In this document: piece after piece, positions 48,664 through 59,681 of the stretch
Position numbering within the stretch: the first letter of the stretch is position 1
How the letters are laid out: each line of letters starts with the position of its first letter
Assembly (NCBI RefSeq): GCF_030052815.1
Contig: NC_079495.1
Location: forward strand, 56,026,773 to 56,090,772
Source: Hevea brasiliensis
Taxonomy: Eukaryota; Streptophyta; Magnoliopsida; Malpighiales; Euphorbiaceae
DNA: 64,000 bases
Direction of reading: 5' to 3'
Made by a program: the position numbers and the translations under genes
Notes under the pieces: generated by a model
The model's database searches: none
What the model was told of the DNA's origin: nothing
The model's input: only the letters and a program-made list of their open reading frames with translations

Positions 48664-51600
48664 TGTAACACCCTCCCTGTAGCAACTCCGTACATTCTAC
48701 TGTTCCGGTGACCAATGTCGGTCCGGACAGCTAGAATGTCCAGAAAAATATTTAAACTAAAGTGAGGAACTATAATTAACTCAAATATTAATAAGAAAAA
48801 TTTAGAAAAAATTTTAGAAATAAAATATATCTAAATTAAATGAGCCGGTATCCTAGTGATGGGTAACCCAATGGGAAGTTGCAGTTCTCGCAACTAGGAG
48901 CCCTAGACCCAGGGAAAAATTCATAAAATAATTTTTGGGACTCCAGAGAAGGGTCATTGAAGTTCCTATGGCATTAGAATACCAAGAAAATACTTAGAAA
49001 AATTTTTCAATCCGTACATATAATTTTGGTCTGTTAAGCCAAACTGAGAGCATTTTGGTCATTTCGCCTTCAGAGGTAATTTTTGGCCGACTTGTCCAGT
49101 TAAGTAAATAATTATTATGACACAAAATATGAATAAATATTGCTAAAAATTAAATTGAAATTAAGTAGACAAAAAAAGAAAAGAAAATAAAAGAAATTAG
49201 ACTTATGACATTATTATAATGTCATTAAACATCCTCCCACCCAATCAAACTTTGACACATGGCATTAACTTATTTAAAATGACTAAATGGGCAGAAAAAA
49301 AGAAAGAAAAAATTCAGTTCTCCTCCTTCCTTCAGCCAAACGAAACACTTCTCCTAACCCTTACCACCATTAAAGCTTATCCAAGCTTTATAACCCACCC
49401 AAATCTCACTTGAAACCCTAAGTCCACTTCAACAAAATTTGTCTCTACATCTTGAGCAAGTGTTTGCCTACCAAGAAAGCCAAAGAAAGTGAAGGAATTT
49501 TGAGTGGAAAAATTCTGCTCAAAAGGTTAGTGGCCAATCTCTCTTCCTTTCTTTCAATATATGTTTAAGGACTTGATTGAGCTTAAAAATTGTAAGGAAT
49601 TGGAAAGAAAACTATAAGTAGGCACTCTTCAAATTTTGGCAGCCTTAGAGTATGTTAGGATTTCATTGATTATATTAATTTATAGTTGTCCATGGCTCCC
49701 ATTGAATATGAATTAGATGTCTTAATTCATTAATTGCATGTATATGAAGAATTGAAGTTGATGGAGTTAAGGTTTGGGCAAAACCTAGGGTTTTGCTCAT
49801 GTGTTGGTGAATAAAAGTTTAAATGGTCAATTAGTGACCATTTGGCTATGTATGATGAGGAAATGAAGTGAGTTGAGGCTTGGCAATTGAGTGTAGGTGA
49901 GCTGCCTTGGCTAACTTATAGGACTGAGCATGAGTCCAGCAAGTTTTGGCAGTTATAAATGGAGTTGTAGAGGTTTAATTGGTGCAATGCTAATTGGACA
50001 TGAAAATAGACACATAATGGCACAACTTTGGTATAGAAACCCTGCCTAGAAAACCAAACCAAGTTGGCCTAAAAATTGCCCTAATCTGGGTGACCTGCAT
50101 TCTGCCTGGGCAAAATAACTAAATGAACAGTGTTTATTAATTTGGTCATAACTCAGTGTAGAAAGGTCCAATTGACCTGAAATTTTACCAGCAGAAAGTT
50201 GAGACATGTAAATACAACTTTCATGTAGAACACAAATCCAAATTCTGACTATAACCTAGTCAAATTGCCAACCAAACATAGGTTACCAAATCTGACAGAA
50301 CCAGTTTTGCCCAGAATTTTGGATTCTGTCTAATCCGGCCAGTTATGGTGTTTAGGCCATAACTTGAGCTACAAAACTCCAAATAGAGTGATTCAAAAAA
50401 TGAAATGTAACTAGACAAAATAAGAAACAACTTTCATGAAGACAATTTTACCAAATTCCTATTGTAAAAATGACCAATAGAACAATAAACACAAGGCTTG
50501 AAATCTGAAAATTTTGAACAACTAGCACTAAGCTTGGAAATGGTATTGGCAACCAATACCAACAACTTTAGAATGCAAAATATGGTATGTTGGGAGTATT
50601 AGAACCAATGTGCCTATTGTCTATGTAAAAGTCAACATTTTAGTTGACAATGAAATGAATCGTAACACCTAAACTTAAATTTCAAGAATTGTACAATTTA
50701 AAAGTGTAACATGCCCTAGTACACCTATCAAGGTTGGTTTGGATAGGTTGGCATGCCAACAGGGTTCAGTTAGTAGTACTGCACATGGCATTATGCCATT
50801 TTGTGATTTTATGGCTTTTAGCCATTCTGACATTGTGATGATACTTGGTCTTATGCCTATTATTTATTACAGCTCATTAGCTATTCTGTTGCACACCGGG
50901 ATATACATATGTGACTGATAGTGTGACAGCTTGAGGTATTTGATACCCAGTGCCAGTTTACCCATTTATCCAGTCCAGTCATCCAATATAGTTTACTTGG
51001 GCAACTAAAAATGGAAGTGGATAAATTTAATGAAATTATGAATATAACAAGTACAAAATAAATAAGATTACCAATAATGATCGAAAAATTATCTGCATAA
51101 GACATCAGAACATACACTACATATTTATTTTCTATTATTTCTTTTTATTTTATTATTGACACTACTAAGTATTATTGCTTAGCGCATTGCTTTTTGCCAC
51201 GCATAGGTTCTGGAGAGACCGACTAAGAGCCCAGTAGACCACAGACTGGGTGAGACTTTCTGCAGCTCTGTATAGTGTCCGTGTCACCTCACCATCATCA
51301 GTGCATTGATAGGACGCTAGGTTTTATTTTGGTATTTTGTAATTAACTTTTATTTTCTCATGAGTAATTAAGACTTATATAATGTATTTTGGGTATTGAT
51401 GTAAATAATAGAAATTGTGTTTATGAATGAAAAAGTGAATATTTATTTATGACTCTTATGTGAATATCATATGAAATGAATGAATGAGAAATGAGAGAAA
51501 TATTGAGATTTTGTTGATGAAATGGAGTTTGGGATTGATTGAAAATTTTGGAAGTGTTTTTCACAGGTTCCGAAGAACTGTTTTATCCATTTTTAGCCGG

Positions 51601-51813
51601 CGCTCTGCCAGATTTTCTACAAAATTTACAGAATCTCAAATAAATTATAATTTCAATAAATGACTTAAATGAATTATATTACACAAATTGTACTTCATAA
51701 TTATGAAAAAATAAATTAGGAAGAATAAAAATGATTGAATTAAAATAGGGTGTTCTAATACACTGCGTGGCATACTTGCTCGGCTACACTGTAGACTGGT
51801 AAGGAGTGTCACA
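48664..51813 (+). mobile_element. A1 3' LTR, 3,150 bp
   Basis: TGTAACACCCTCCCTGTAGC...TAAGGAGTGTCACA. Same length as the reconstructed 5' LTR. Stem-loop CTAAGT-ATTATT-GCTTAG at 51165-51182. TAGTGTCC (51273-51280) pairs with GGACGCTA (51312-51319), where the one change leaves a G-U pair. B1 coding sequence resumes after the AGTAG duplicate. Confidence 0.93.
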
Positions 51814-51818
51814 AGTAG

Positions 51819-52891
51819 AGTATTTCAAAAACTGCTTTTAGAACTCGATATGGCCACTATGAGTTTCTGGTTATGCCATTCGGGTTAACCAATACTCTAG
51901 CTGCTTTTATGGACCTGATGAACACTATCTTCAAGCCATTTTTAGATCAGTTTGTTATGGTGTTTATTGACGACATCTAGGTGTATTCGAAGAATGTAGA
52001 GGAGCATAATAAGCACATGAGAATTGTGCTACAGACCCTAAGGGAGAAATAGTTGTATGCCAAGTTATCAAAGTGTGAATTTTGGCTGAAGGAAATTGCT
52101 TTCCTGGGGCACATTGTATCAGCTAAAGGCATTAAGGTAGATCCCAGCAAGGTAGAAGCTATCCTTAATTAGAAGCCACCCAGAAATGTTATAAAAGTTT
52201 GCAGTTTTCTGGGCTTAGCTGGTTACTACCACCATTTTGTGAAGGGATTTTTTATGTTAACATCTCCACTGACCAAGCTACTATGGAAAGATGTAAAATT
52301 TTAGTTGACTGATAAATGCTAGCATAGCATTGATGAGTTGAAAAGATGTTTGACTAAAACTCCAGTCCTGACTTTACCTACACCGGGTAAAGACTATACT
52401 ATCTATAGTGATGCTTCTCACAATGGGCTAGGCTGTGTACTGATGCAAGACTGAAATGTTATTGCTTATGCATCACGTCAGCTCAAACCCCATGAGAGAA
52501 ACTACAATGTCATTGCTTATGCATCACGTCAGCTGAAACCCCATGAAAGAAACTACCCTACACATGACTTGGAGCTAGTAGCCATAGTATTTGCTCTGAA
52601 GATCTAGAGACACTATTTGTATGGGGAGAAATGTTACATCTACATAGATCATAAGAGCTTGAAATATCTGAGCAAATAAAAGGAGTTGAATTTAAGACAA
52701 AGGAGGTGGCTAGAATTGATCAAAGACTACGACTATTTAATAGATTATCAACCAAGGAAAGCAAATGTGGTAGCTAATGCCTTAAGTCGTAAGACTATGG
52801 CTAGTTTAAGGGTTTCTCCTTTGTCTATGGTGTATGAGTTGAGGGGACTGCATGCTAATATGGAGATAGATGATGAGGCACAGATGATAAC
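51819..52891 (+). pseudogene. B1 C-terminal half of RT and RNase H
   Basis: Picks up the B1 frame exactly: [25 protein letters not shown], then VMVFIDDI followed by a stop (RT active-site pair kept), [24 protein letters not shown], several stops (about 52050, 52170, 52303, 52317, 52453, 52605, 52677). RNase [17 protein letters not shown], then a 17-residue segment [17 protein letters not shown] occurring twice in tandem (52455-52505, 52506-52556), [35 protein letters not shown]. It ends at 52891 where element D enters between Ile-Thr and Thr-Trp; the frame resumes at 58220. Confidence 0.9.
52455..52556 (+). repeat. 51-bp tandem duplication inside B1 RNase H
   Basis: Two 51-base units beginning AATGTTATTGCTTATGC and AATGTCATTGCTTATGC, differing at a few sites. 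Each encodes [18 protein letters not shown]1 and B2 have one unit. The frame is kept but 17 residues are added within the RNase H fold. Confidence 0.92.
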
Positions 52892-53269
52892 TGTCGCAAG
52901 GAATTTTGCGATCGCCTGAACGAACCCTCACCGAAGTGGGAAAGAGTGAGGAGTCGCCACTTTAATTTTGAGGGAAATTAAAGAAAACCATTTGTGAAAA
53001 TAGATTGAAATGAAACCACTTTAAGACAGAGATTCTAGGTTCGGGATTCGTAAACGGGTGGGGAAGGTGTTAGGCACCCCACCTTGTCCCTTAATAAAGG
53101 TAAGTAGATTTAACTTTGCATTAGTTAGGAGGGCTTGAATGGACATGTTAATCCTTTTGACTAAAGGAACATTTGATTTTTCACTAAATTTGGATTACCC
53201 AGATACATAAGTAAATGAGACAACCTTAGTGAGTTACTGTTGTATGTTAATTTTATTTGAAAGGAATAT

Positions 53270-53730
53270 TTTATTAAAATTTTAATTTAAGAATCGGATA
53301 AGAACTCTTCTCCGAACTCTTTAATATTTATTAAAATTCTGAGTTGAGATCGGATAAGAACTCTCCTCCGATCTCTATTTAATATTTATTAAAATTTTGA
53401 GTTGAGACCGGATAAGAACTCTCCTCCGATCTCTATTTAATATTTATTAAAATTTTGAGTTGAGACCGGATAAGAACTCTCCTCCGATCTCTATTTAATG
53501 TTTATTAAAATTGAGTTGAGACCGGATAAGAACTTTCCTCCGATCTCTATTTAATATTTATTAAAATTTTGAGTTGGGATCGGATAAGAACTCTCCTCCG
53601 ACCTCTATTTAATGTTTATTAAAATTTTGAGTTGAGACCGGATAAGAACTCTCCTCCGATCTCTATTTAATATTTATTAAAATTTTGAGTTGAGACTGGA
53701 TAAGAACTCTCCTCCGATCTCTATTTAAAT
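53270..53730. repeat. 58-bp tandem array in D, eight copies
   Basis: GGATAAGAACTCTCCTCCGA recurs at 53296, 53352, 53410, 53468, 53524, 53582, 53640 and 53698, with spacings of 56 or 58 bases. Each unit continues with TCTCTATTTAATATTTATTA and ends GAGTTGAGACC. The first unit is the most diverged, the others nearly identical. Confidence 0.93.
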
Positions 53731-55569
53731 TAACAGGAGCCTGAATGGGATGTTTCCGATCTCCCGAATTTTAATTTCAGCTACATGTCATAAGGACCTA
53801 AAGCTAAGGATTCTGGCGTTCAAAGGTGCTAGGGATAAGGCTTCTTTTAACTAATTGATATTTTGTGACTAAATAAGAGAAGCTGGACTGAATTTTGCTG
53901 ACCTCCCCTAAGGTCACTTTACCAGTATCCTATCTGTACCCTTTTACTTATCTGAGTTTTGATTTTCATTCCGCCTTATGGCATTATGCTGGATCGCTTT
54001 CCATGTCAGCCTAGTGATTCAACTTTGCTATTTCCCTGACGTGTTATTTGGACCCTCTTTTTTTCCAAGAGACACTTTAAACACAGTTACCTACATTTTG
54101 TCTAGCTGCTTCTACGTAACTCGGGGCTAGATGACTTGCTTTCAGAAATAATAAAGATTAACAAAGTGTGGGTTAGCCAGCACGGGAGTAAACTGGAGCA
54201 TATCTTTCCTTTGTATCTTTTTTAGCGTGAAATGAACTTAAAAAACAACAGGCATAAGAAAGAGGACAAAAGGAAATACGTGAAACGAGAATTAGACTTA
54301 ATAAAATGGTGATATTAACACTGACCTGTAGGAAGTCGAGTCTATTGAACTAATTACAGAATCGCAAAAGTAGCAAGATTGTAGGCTGGCAGCCGGAAGA
54401 CTATGATTTGCCTCGTAATGAAGTATTCTTTGTTAAAATGTAAACAGGTCAAAATAACCAAGCTTGAGTAGAGTTGAGCTTATACAATATGAATGGAAAT
54501 AGAGGATAACAAAGACAGAAAGTGGGAGTGCCACAGGATAATGAACGAACTGAAAATGAAAAATTTCAGTATTCAAGAATCCCTTTTGCAAGAAAACACT
54601 TCAGAAAACTAGTTTCAAAAGTTTTTTCTACGAAAACTCAAAAAGAAAATAGCAGAGTAACAAACTGAATTAAGTTTCAGAGTTCTTCTGCTATAGTTAC
54701 TGCCTCTTGTTTTTATGTTTTTTTTTTCGTCCCTTTTGAACAGTTTTCAGGCAGGTATTTATAGGAATCGGGTGCTCCCCATGAAGGGTCAGGATTTATT
54801 TTGAGGGAGATGGAGGGTCTGGATTTTGAAGTACATGATCGGATGCTTGAGAATTAAAGAGAACCAAAATGAATGGCTGAGATTATTCTTCAGAATATTT
54901 GTCCTTTTCTTCTTTCAATCTGACGGTCTCAAATCCTCTTGTCCGGAGCGATCTGAGGGCTAAGAGCGAAAGGCGCTGGTCTTGTCGTCTCCTCTCTTGA
55001 TCCAAGGGCTCCGGGTTCGTCCTTATAAGTGAAATCAACGGTGGAGATTGGGATGTACAGGACTGTCATGACATACCACAGCACTGTCGAGATTGCGGGC
55101 GATTCTTAGGCGTGCGGTGGAGATCTCGTCTGCCACGCTTTAACTACCTCGGCTCTGATTCTGACGACGGTTATTTGGGATTTGTCTTATTCTTTTTGCC
55201 TTCCGATCCCTCCCACGCTCTTACTCCGATCTCTCATGCTGATCTCCCATCTTTCGATCTCTATTATTCCGATCCCTAGAGATCTCCCAAATGATGTAAT
55301 CCGATCTTTTTGAAATAAAAGTCAATTATCATCTTATTATTATTGCATTGATTATTTTTCGATCTCTGATGTGTTTATCTGATCTGGTTCCTAACTGAAC
55401 AACCCTTAACTGATCCGCAGTTTGAAACATTTATCTTAATATGCCGATCTCTAATTAGCCGTTCTCTTTATGGAATTTGGAGTGTTCGAGAGACGTGTCA
55501 GAACAGCTGGCGAATCCCGTTAACCGATGCATTGCCTGGGACATCGTGAGCATTAAATGCTCGGACGAG
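53731..55569 (+). other. D, non-coding stretch upstream of the gene
   Basis: About 1.8 kb with no open frame worth calling. It holds a pyrimidine-rich stretch at 54700-54735, and many scattered CGATCTC / CCGATCT motifs in its right half (55200-55460), which also appear around the tandem array and downstream of the gene. Likely upstream sequence of the gene promoter. Confidence 0.5.
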
Positions 55570-55577
55570 TATAAATA
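55570..55577 (+). promoter_or_regulatory. TATA box of the D gene
   Basis: TATAAATA in GAGTATAAATAGGGG, 165 bases before the ATG at 55735. A transcription start near 55600 would be expected. The region becomes GC-richer here. A CCGGTAAGGG at about 55681 resembles a 5' splice site in the leader. Confidence 0.6.
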
Positions 55578-55734
55578 GGGGTAGGGGTTAGCCAGTTTCT
55601 TACTTTATGCCATTTTCTGTCTCTCGCGAGCAATTCCAAAACTCTCCCGATTTTCAAGCTCTTCCGACTCCGTTCAAGTTCCGGTAAGGGTTTTAATCCT
55701 TCTTTTAGCTTTAAGTTCTTTGTTTTCCTTAAAA

Positions 55735-57580
55735 ATGAGCGGCGTCGAAGGTCAGAGAGCGGCAAGCCCACCTTCCGTCCATGTTTCATGGTCGTCTGAT
55801 GAAGTAGAGGTGGTTGGGCCAAGCGCACGACCAGAACCATCTAGGGTCTCCACTCCAGCTCAGGGGTGAACCGCACCATCGAGGCCTGTACCTTCCTCAG
55901 GGAGGGAGAATCTTCCTATGGACGAGCTGCCGTCGATCTTGCAAGAAACCGATCTGCAGTCGTTTAGCCAGGAGTACAACATTGAGCTCGATTCATATGA
56001 ACTTATCCAGTGTCACGGCGATCACCGAGCCGATCACTCCTTTGAAGAGAATGACATGGTTATGGTATACGAGGAACAGTTAAAGGCTGGTTTTCGGTTC
56101 CCTCTGGACGACTTCTTCAAGGAGGTCCTAAAATTTCACCGAGTGTGCATTACCCAAATTCACCCTAACTCATGGCGGATCTTGGTAGCCTTCCGAGGCC
56201 TGTGCCGAGCTAAGGGAATCAGACCTACGGCTAAGGTGTTCACCAAACTGCACAGGCTAACTCGCTGAAAGGAAGACGAGCACTGGTTCTTTCAGGCGAA
56301 GCCTCATTGCGGGCTCTTTACCGATCTGCCCTCCTCCCTTAAGAATTGGAAGAACCACTTCTTCATTATGAGGAGCAAAAATCCGACCTTCTTTGAGGAC
56401 TTCCCCTGTAGCTGGTGGCACCAGGGGCCCTTGATTCCGAAGCGTATTACCCTGAACAAGGAGGAAAGCCTAGTAGTGATGGAACTGAAGAATCAAGCTG
56501 CCACTCTAAAGTACTCCTGTTTAGATGCGGTGACTGCCGAGCTGCATCATTGGACGATGGAGTTGATCACGGGCGAAAGTCGCGGGCTTCCACTCTCTGA
56601 TCTTGGTATCGGTATTTTTCTATTTCTCAGATCTTTAGACCTTAGCGATCTCACAGACCTCTTTTTTTGTGCAGGTATGGCGGGTGGTGAAGGTTCCAGG
56701 AAGCGGAAGAAAGAAAGAGAGATTTCCCGGAAAATAAAGGAGATGAAGCGTTCGGCACTACTTCAAACACCCGCCTCGACCTTCGGGACCGCTGCTCACA
56801 GAAGCTGTCCGATCTCCTCCTCAACGGGAAGAGCCGGCTCCACCTCCTCCAATTGCTCCAAGCACAGAAGGGGGTCATTCTCGACCTCCTGCGAGGACCC
56901 CTTCTCGTGGCGCCCAAGTGCTGATCGCTTCTCTGGAGAACAACCGGACTGTTCGGGAGAACCCCGATTTTGCCAAAGTCTTGGGGTCTTCCATCTGCCT
57001 TCGGGAGGATCGGGACAGACTATCTCCGGACAATCTTGACGACATCCTAACCCGCTCCATGAGTCTGAATGTAGAGTGCTTGGTGAACCAGCACATAGTT
57101 CGGCAAAAGGCTTACCGCCTGGGTAAGGAGGTCGAGAAGAAGAGTCAAGAAGTCGAAAGGAAGAGTCAAGAAGTGGCATCCCTCCAATCCAAACTCTCAT
57201 CCGCTCAAGATTACATATCTCAAATTGAGGGGAGGATGAAGTACTATGAGGATAAGTGGTGAGCAGGACTCATGTTACGTGAGAGGGATCATGCTCTTGG
57301 AGAAGTCCAGGCACTCCGGGCCAACGAAGCTGCTCAGGTCGCTCATCTTACCGAGGAGCTTAAGGCAAAAGATGAAGATATGGTGACAGGAATAGCCAGT
57401 GCTTACGTGAATGCTCACAAGGATCTCTTAGCCGAGCTCCAGAAGCATTACCCAGAGGAGGACTTCTCTTGGATGGCCGACCTGGCTCCCAGAGGCGAGG
57501 GTGAGGATAGTGAGGAGGAGGGTGAGGGAGAAGATGGACAAAATGTAGATCAGACTGGGAGTGATCCTCCAGCTGAATGA
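55735..57580 (+). pseudogene. D gene: protein of the 'putative gypsy-type transposon' family, two probable exons, broken
   Basis: ATG 55735 (MSGVEGQRAASPPSVHVSW). Exon 1 runs to 56605, exon 2 from 56675; the 69-bp intron keeps frame. N-terminal domain: VMVYEEQLKAGFRFPL, HPNSWRILVAFRGLCRAKGI, HWFFQAKPHCGLFTDLPSSL, the pattern of the plant family I know as Transposase_28/putative gypsy type transposon (from memory; no known enzyme activity). A basic linker (GSRKRKKEREISRKI), a Pro/Ser-rich stretch and a long coiled coil (57117-57400, heptad-like KKSQEVERKSQEVASLQSKL) follow, then an acidic tail (GEDSEEEGEGEDG) and stop 57578-57580. Damage: TGA at 55867, 56266 and 57260, all explicable as CGA>TGA, and a frameshift around 56760-56810. 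It may be a gag-like protein of a non-autonomous element; that is inference. Confidence 0.7.
56606..56674 (+). other. Probable intron of the D gene (69 bp)
   Basis: GTATCGG...CTCTTTTTTTGTGCAG, followed by GTATGGCGGG. The 3' side has a strong pyrimidine tract. Joining gives Gly then MAGGEG in the same frame. The unspliced sequence is also open, so splicing cannot be proved from frame alone. Confidence 0.55.
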
Positions 57581-58214
57581 CTTGTACAATTTTTTTGAAA
57601 TGAAATGGGATGCCTCTTTTGTTCAATGAATGATTGTGATCGGAAAATCTCTGAATTACTTAATACTTGATTGTCTGAGTACATCGAAGTAACTGAAAGA
57701 GATTATTAACCTAAGTGTGAGAGATCGGAAAACATAATGAGCATGAGATCGATAGGGAATCAACGTTAATCGGGACTTGATTAAAATTGGAAATTTGGTG
57801 AACCCACTTAAAATCAAGATCATCATTACATCGGATTGGAATCTTAATTATTCCTAAACTTAAAATGAGAGATCGGCAATGAGATCGGCAATAAGACCAG
57901 TGACATAAAGATCTAGTATTGATTCAATTTTGTTTGGCAGGAGAGATCGGGAATATAATCGATCGGTCAGGAAATTTAACAATTAACTTGAGAGATCGGT
58001 GAGCGACTTGGCAAGACTTTAGATGATACGAGGGCTTAGCATTGATTCAATTCTCTGTGAAGAGAGATCGGTAATATGGCAAAGAGAGGTCGGAAATATA
58101 GTTGGCTGGCAAAGGAAAATTTAGTGCTGGGGATCGGTTTCAAAGTTTATTAATTCTGGGGATCGGTTTCAAGGTTTATTGATTCTGGGGATCGGCCAAA
58201 ATATGGTGTCGACA
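57581..58214 (+). other. D, 3' region
   Basis: About 630 bases after the gene, no open frame. Repeated GAGATCGG motifs (at least eight) run through it, ending in a 29-bp repeat: CTGGGGATCGG at 58127, 58156 and 58185. The right terminus is GGTGTCGACA. Confidence 0.65.
58127..58197. repeat. 29-bp tandem repeat at the right end of D
   Basis: CTGGGGATCGGTTTCAA(A/G)GTTTATT(A/G)ATT, two full units at 58127 and 58156 and a third truncated at 58185, just inside the terminus. Confidence 0.88.
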
Positions 58215-59672
58215 ATAACTACTTGGCAAGTGAAGCCATTGCTAACTGATCAGATTAAAACAACAGCACAAAAGGATGAAAAGTATCAAAAATTGATGGA
58301 AGAAGCTCGGGATGGCAAGAAACCTAGATTTTCAATGAATGATGATGGCTTACTATTACACCAGGACAGAGGGTGTGTTCTAAATGATGTAGAATTGAGA
58401 CAAATCATTATGAAGGAAGCACATGACTCTTCTTTTGCCATGCACCCTGGTGGGACTAAAATGTATAGAACGGTAAAAGAGCACTATTGGTGGATGGGTA
58501 TGAAGAGAGACATAGCTGAATATATATCCAAATGCCTAACTTATCAGCAAGTAAAGGCTGAACACCAAGTGCCAACTGGTTTGCTACAGCCACTACCAAT
58601 TCTCGAATGGAAATGGGAATGGATCATGATGGATTTTATAATGGGAATTACTAGAACACAAAAGAACCATGATGCAGTATAGGTCATTATGGATAGATTG
58701 ACTAAGTTTGCTCACTTTCTATCAGTGAAGATGGTTTATAGCCTGGACAGATTGGCTAAACTGTACATTGATGAGATAGTGAGACTTCATTGAGTGCCGG
58801 TATCGATTGTGTCAAACAGAGATCCAAGGTTCACTTCTAAATTCTGGGGTAGTTTGCAAAAAGTCCTAGAAACTAGATTGAACTTCAACACTGCATTCCA
58901 TCCATAGACAGATGGCCAGTCTGAGAGGGTAATTAAGATCTTGGAGGATATGCTTCAGGCTTGTGTGATTGAATTTGAAGGTAGTTGGGATACACACTTG
59001 CCTTTGATTGAATTTGCCTACAATAATAACTATCAATCAAGCATTAGGATGCCTTCATATGAAGCCTTGTATGGTAGAAAGTGCAGAACTCCTTTGTATT
59101 GGGATGAAGTGGGTGAAAGGAAACTGATTGGCCTAGAAATTGTTCAACAGACAGAGGAGAAGATTAAGATTATCAGAGATAGACTCAAGGCTATATCAGA
59201 TCATCATAAGTCCTACATTGATTTGAAAAGAAGAGACATTGAGTATGCTATGGGTGATAAGGTATTCGTCAAGGTTTCCCCTTGCAAGAAAATTATGAGA
59301 TTTGGTAGAAAGGGGAAGCTGAGTCCTCGCTTCATCGGGCTGTATGAGGTTCTGGAAAGAGTGGGTCCTTTGGCATATAGATTGGCACTACCTCTAGGGC
59401 TAGAGAGGATTCGTAACGTCTTCCATGTGTCTATGTTAAGGAGGTACAGATCAGACCCCTCTCATGTTCTATCAATAGAAGAGATTGAGGTGAATCCAGA
59501 CCTCACTTATGAGGAAGAGCCTATAGAGATCTTGGCATATGAGGTCAAGCAGCTGAGGAACAAGCAGATACCACTGGTCAAGGTACTGTGGAACCATCAT
59601 TCAGGCTAGGAGACTACTTGGGAGCGTGAGGAGGACATGAGGAGATAGCACCCACAGCGGTTCAGAGATTAA
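58215..59672 (+). pseudogene. B1 integrase and chromodomain
   Basis: The frame resumes after the D duplicate with TTWQVKPLLTDQIKT. Zinc domain: AHDSSFAMHPGGTKM and CLTYQQ, where the second Cys of the usual CLTC is Tyr, so the zinc site is damaged. Core: stop TAG 58680-58682 (family Trp) just before VIMDRLTKF (Asp kept), TGA near 58791, SIVSNRDPRF where the second catalytic Asp region reads SNRD against SDRD in A1 and B2, TAG near 58905, then DGQSERVIKILEDML with the Glu and no intron-like insert. The long open part 58941-59609 covers YEALYGRKCRT, GRKGKLSPRFIGLYEVLERVG and the chromodomain YEEEPIEILAYEVKQLRNKQ, VLWNHHSG, stop, ETTWEREEDM. Natural stop 59670-59672. Confidence 0.9.
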
Positions 59673-59681
59673 TACCAGGTA

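Larger units (their letters stand above)
36852..51813 (+). mobile_element. A1: complete Tekay-type gypsy element (with C2 inside its 5' LTR)
   Basis: 5' LTR 36852-36926 + 40742-43816, PBS 43822, gag-pol 43944-48652, PPT to 48663, 3' LTR 48664-51813. With C2 and one duplicate removed both LTRs are exactly 3,150 bp. Target duplicates are AGCAG (36847-36851) and AGTAG (51814-51818), one C>T apart. It is inserted in B1 RT without changing the host frame. Gag, protease and most of RT share one frame, as in Tekay elements with a single gag-pol. The rest is shifted by a one-base deletion. It is the most complete coding copy in the window, but still carries about ten stops. Confidence 0.94.
52892..58214 (+). 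mobile_element. D: 5,323-bp LTR-bounded unit carrying its own gene, no second LTR
   Basis: Starts TGTCGCAAGGAATTTTGCG and ends GGTGTCGACA. Perfect 5-bp target duplication ATAAC (52887-52891, 58215-58219); removal restores the B1 integrase frame. TG...CA ends and a 5-bp duplication are those of an LTR element or a solo LTR. No repeat of the left end is found inside, and no PBS, PPT or pol. The left end holds CCCTCACCGAAGTGGGAAAG and GAGGAGTCGCCAC, wording I associate with LTRs of the Tat/Ogre group (recollection, not proof). Contents: 58-bp tandem array, a GC-richer gene with TATA box, a 29-bp repeat at the right end. It is either a very long solo LTR containing a gene or a small non-autonomous element that lost one LTR. 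Confidence 0.8.

Noticed and set aside
53270..53730. CRISPR-like array
   Set aside because: Units are contiguous near-identical 58-mers without variable spacers, within a plant retroelement: a minisatellite.
56415..57200. Alternative frames on both strands over the D gene
   Set aside because: They lack domain similarity; the frame with the Transposase_28-like domain and coiled coil explains the sequence.
52892..58214. D as a DNA transposon with terminal inverted repeats
   Set aside because: The ends share only TGTCG, the duplication is 5 bp with TG...CA termini, and no DNA-type transposase is seen; an LTR origin fits better.
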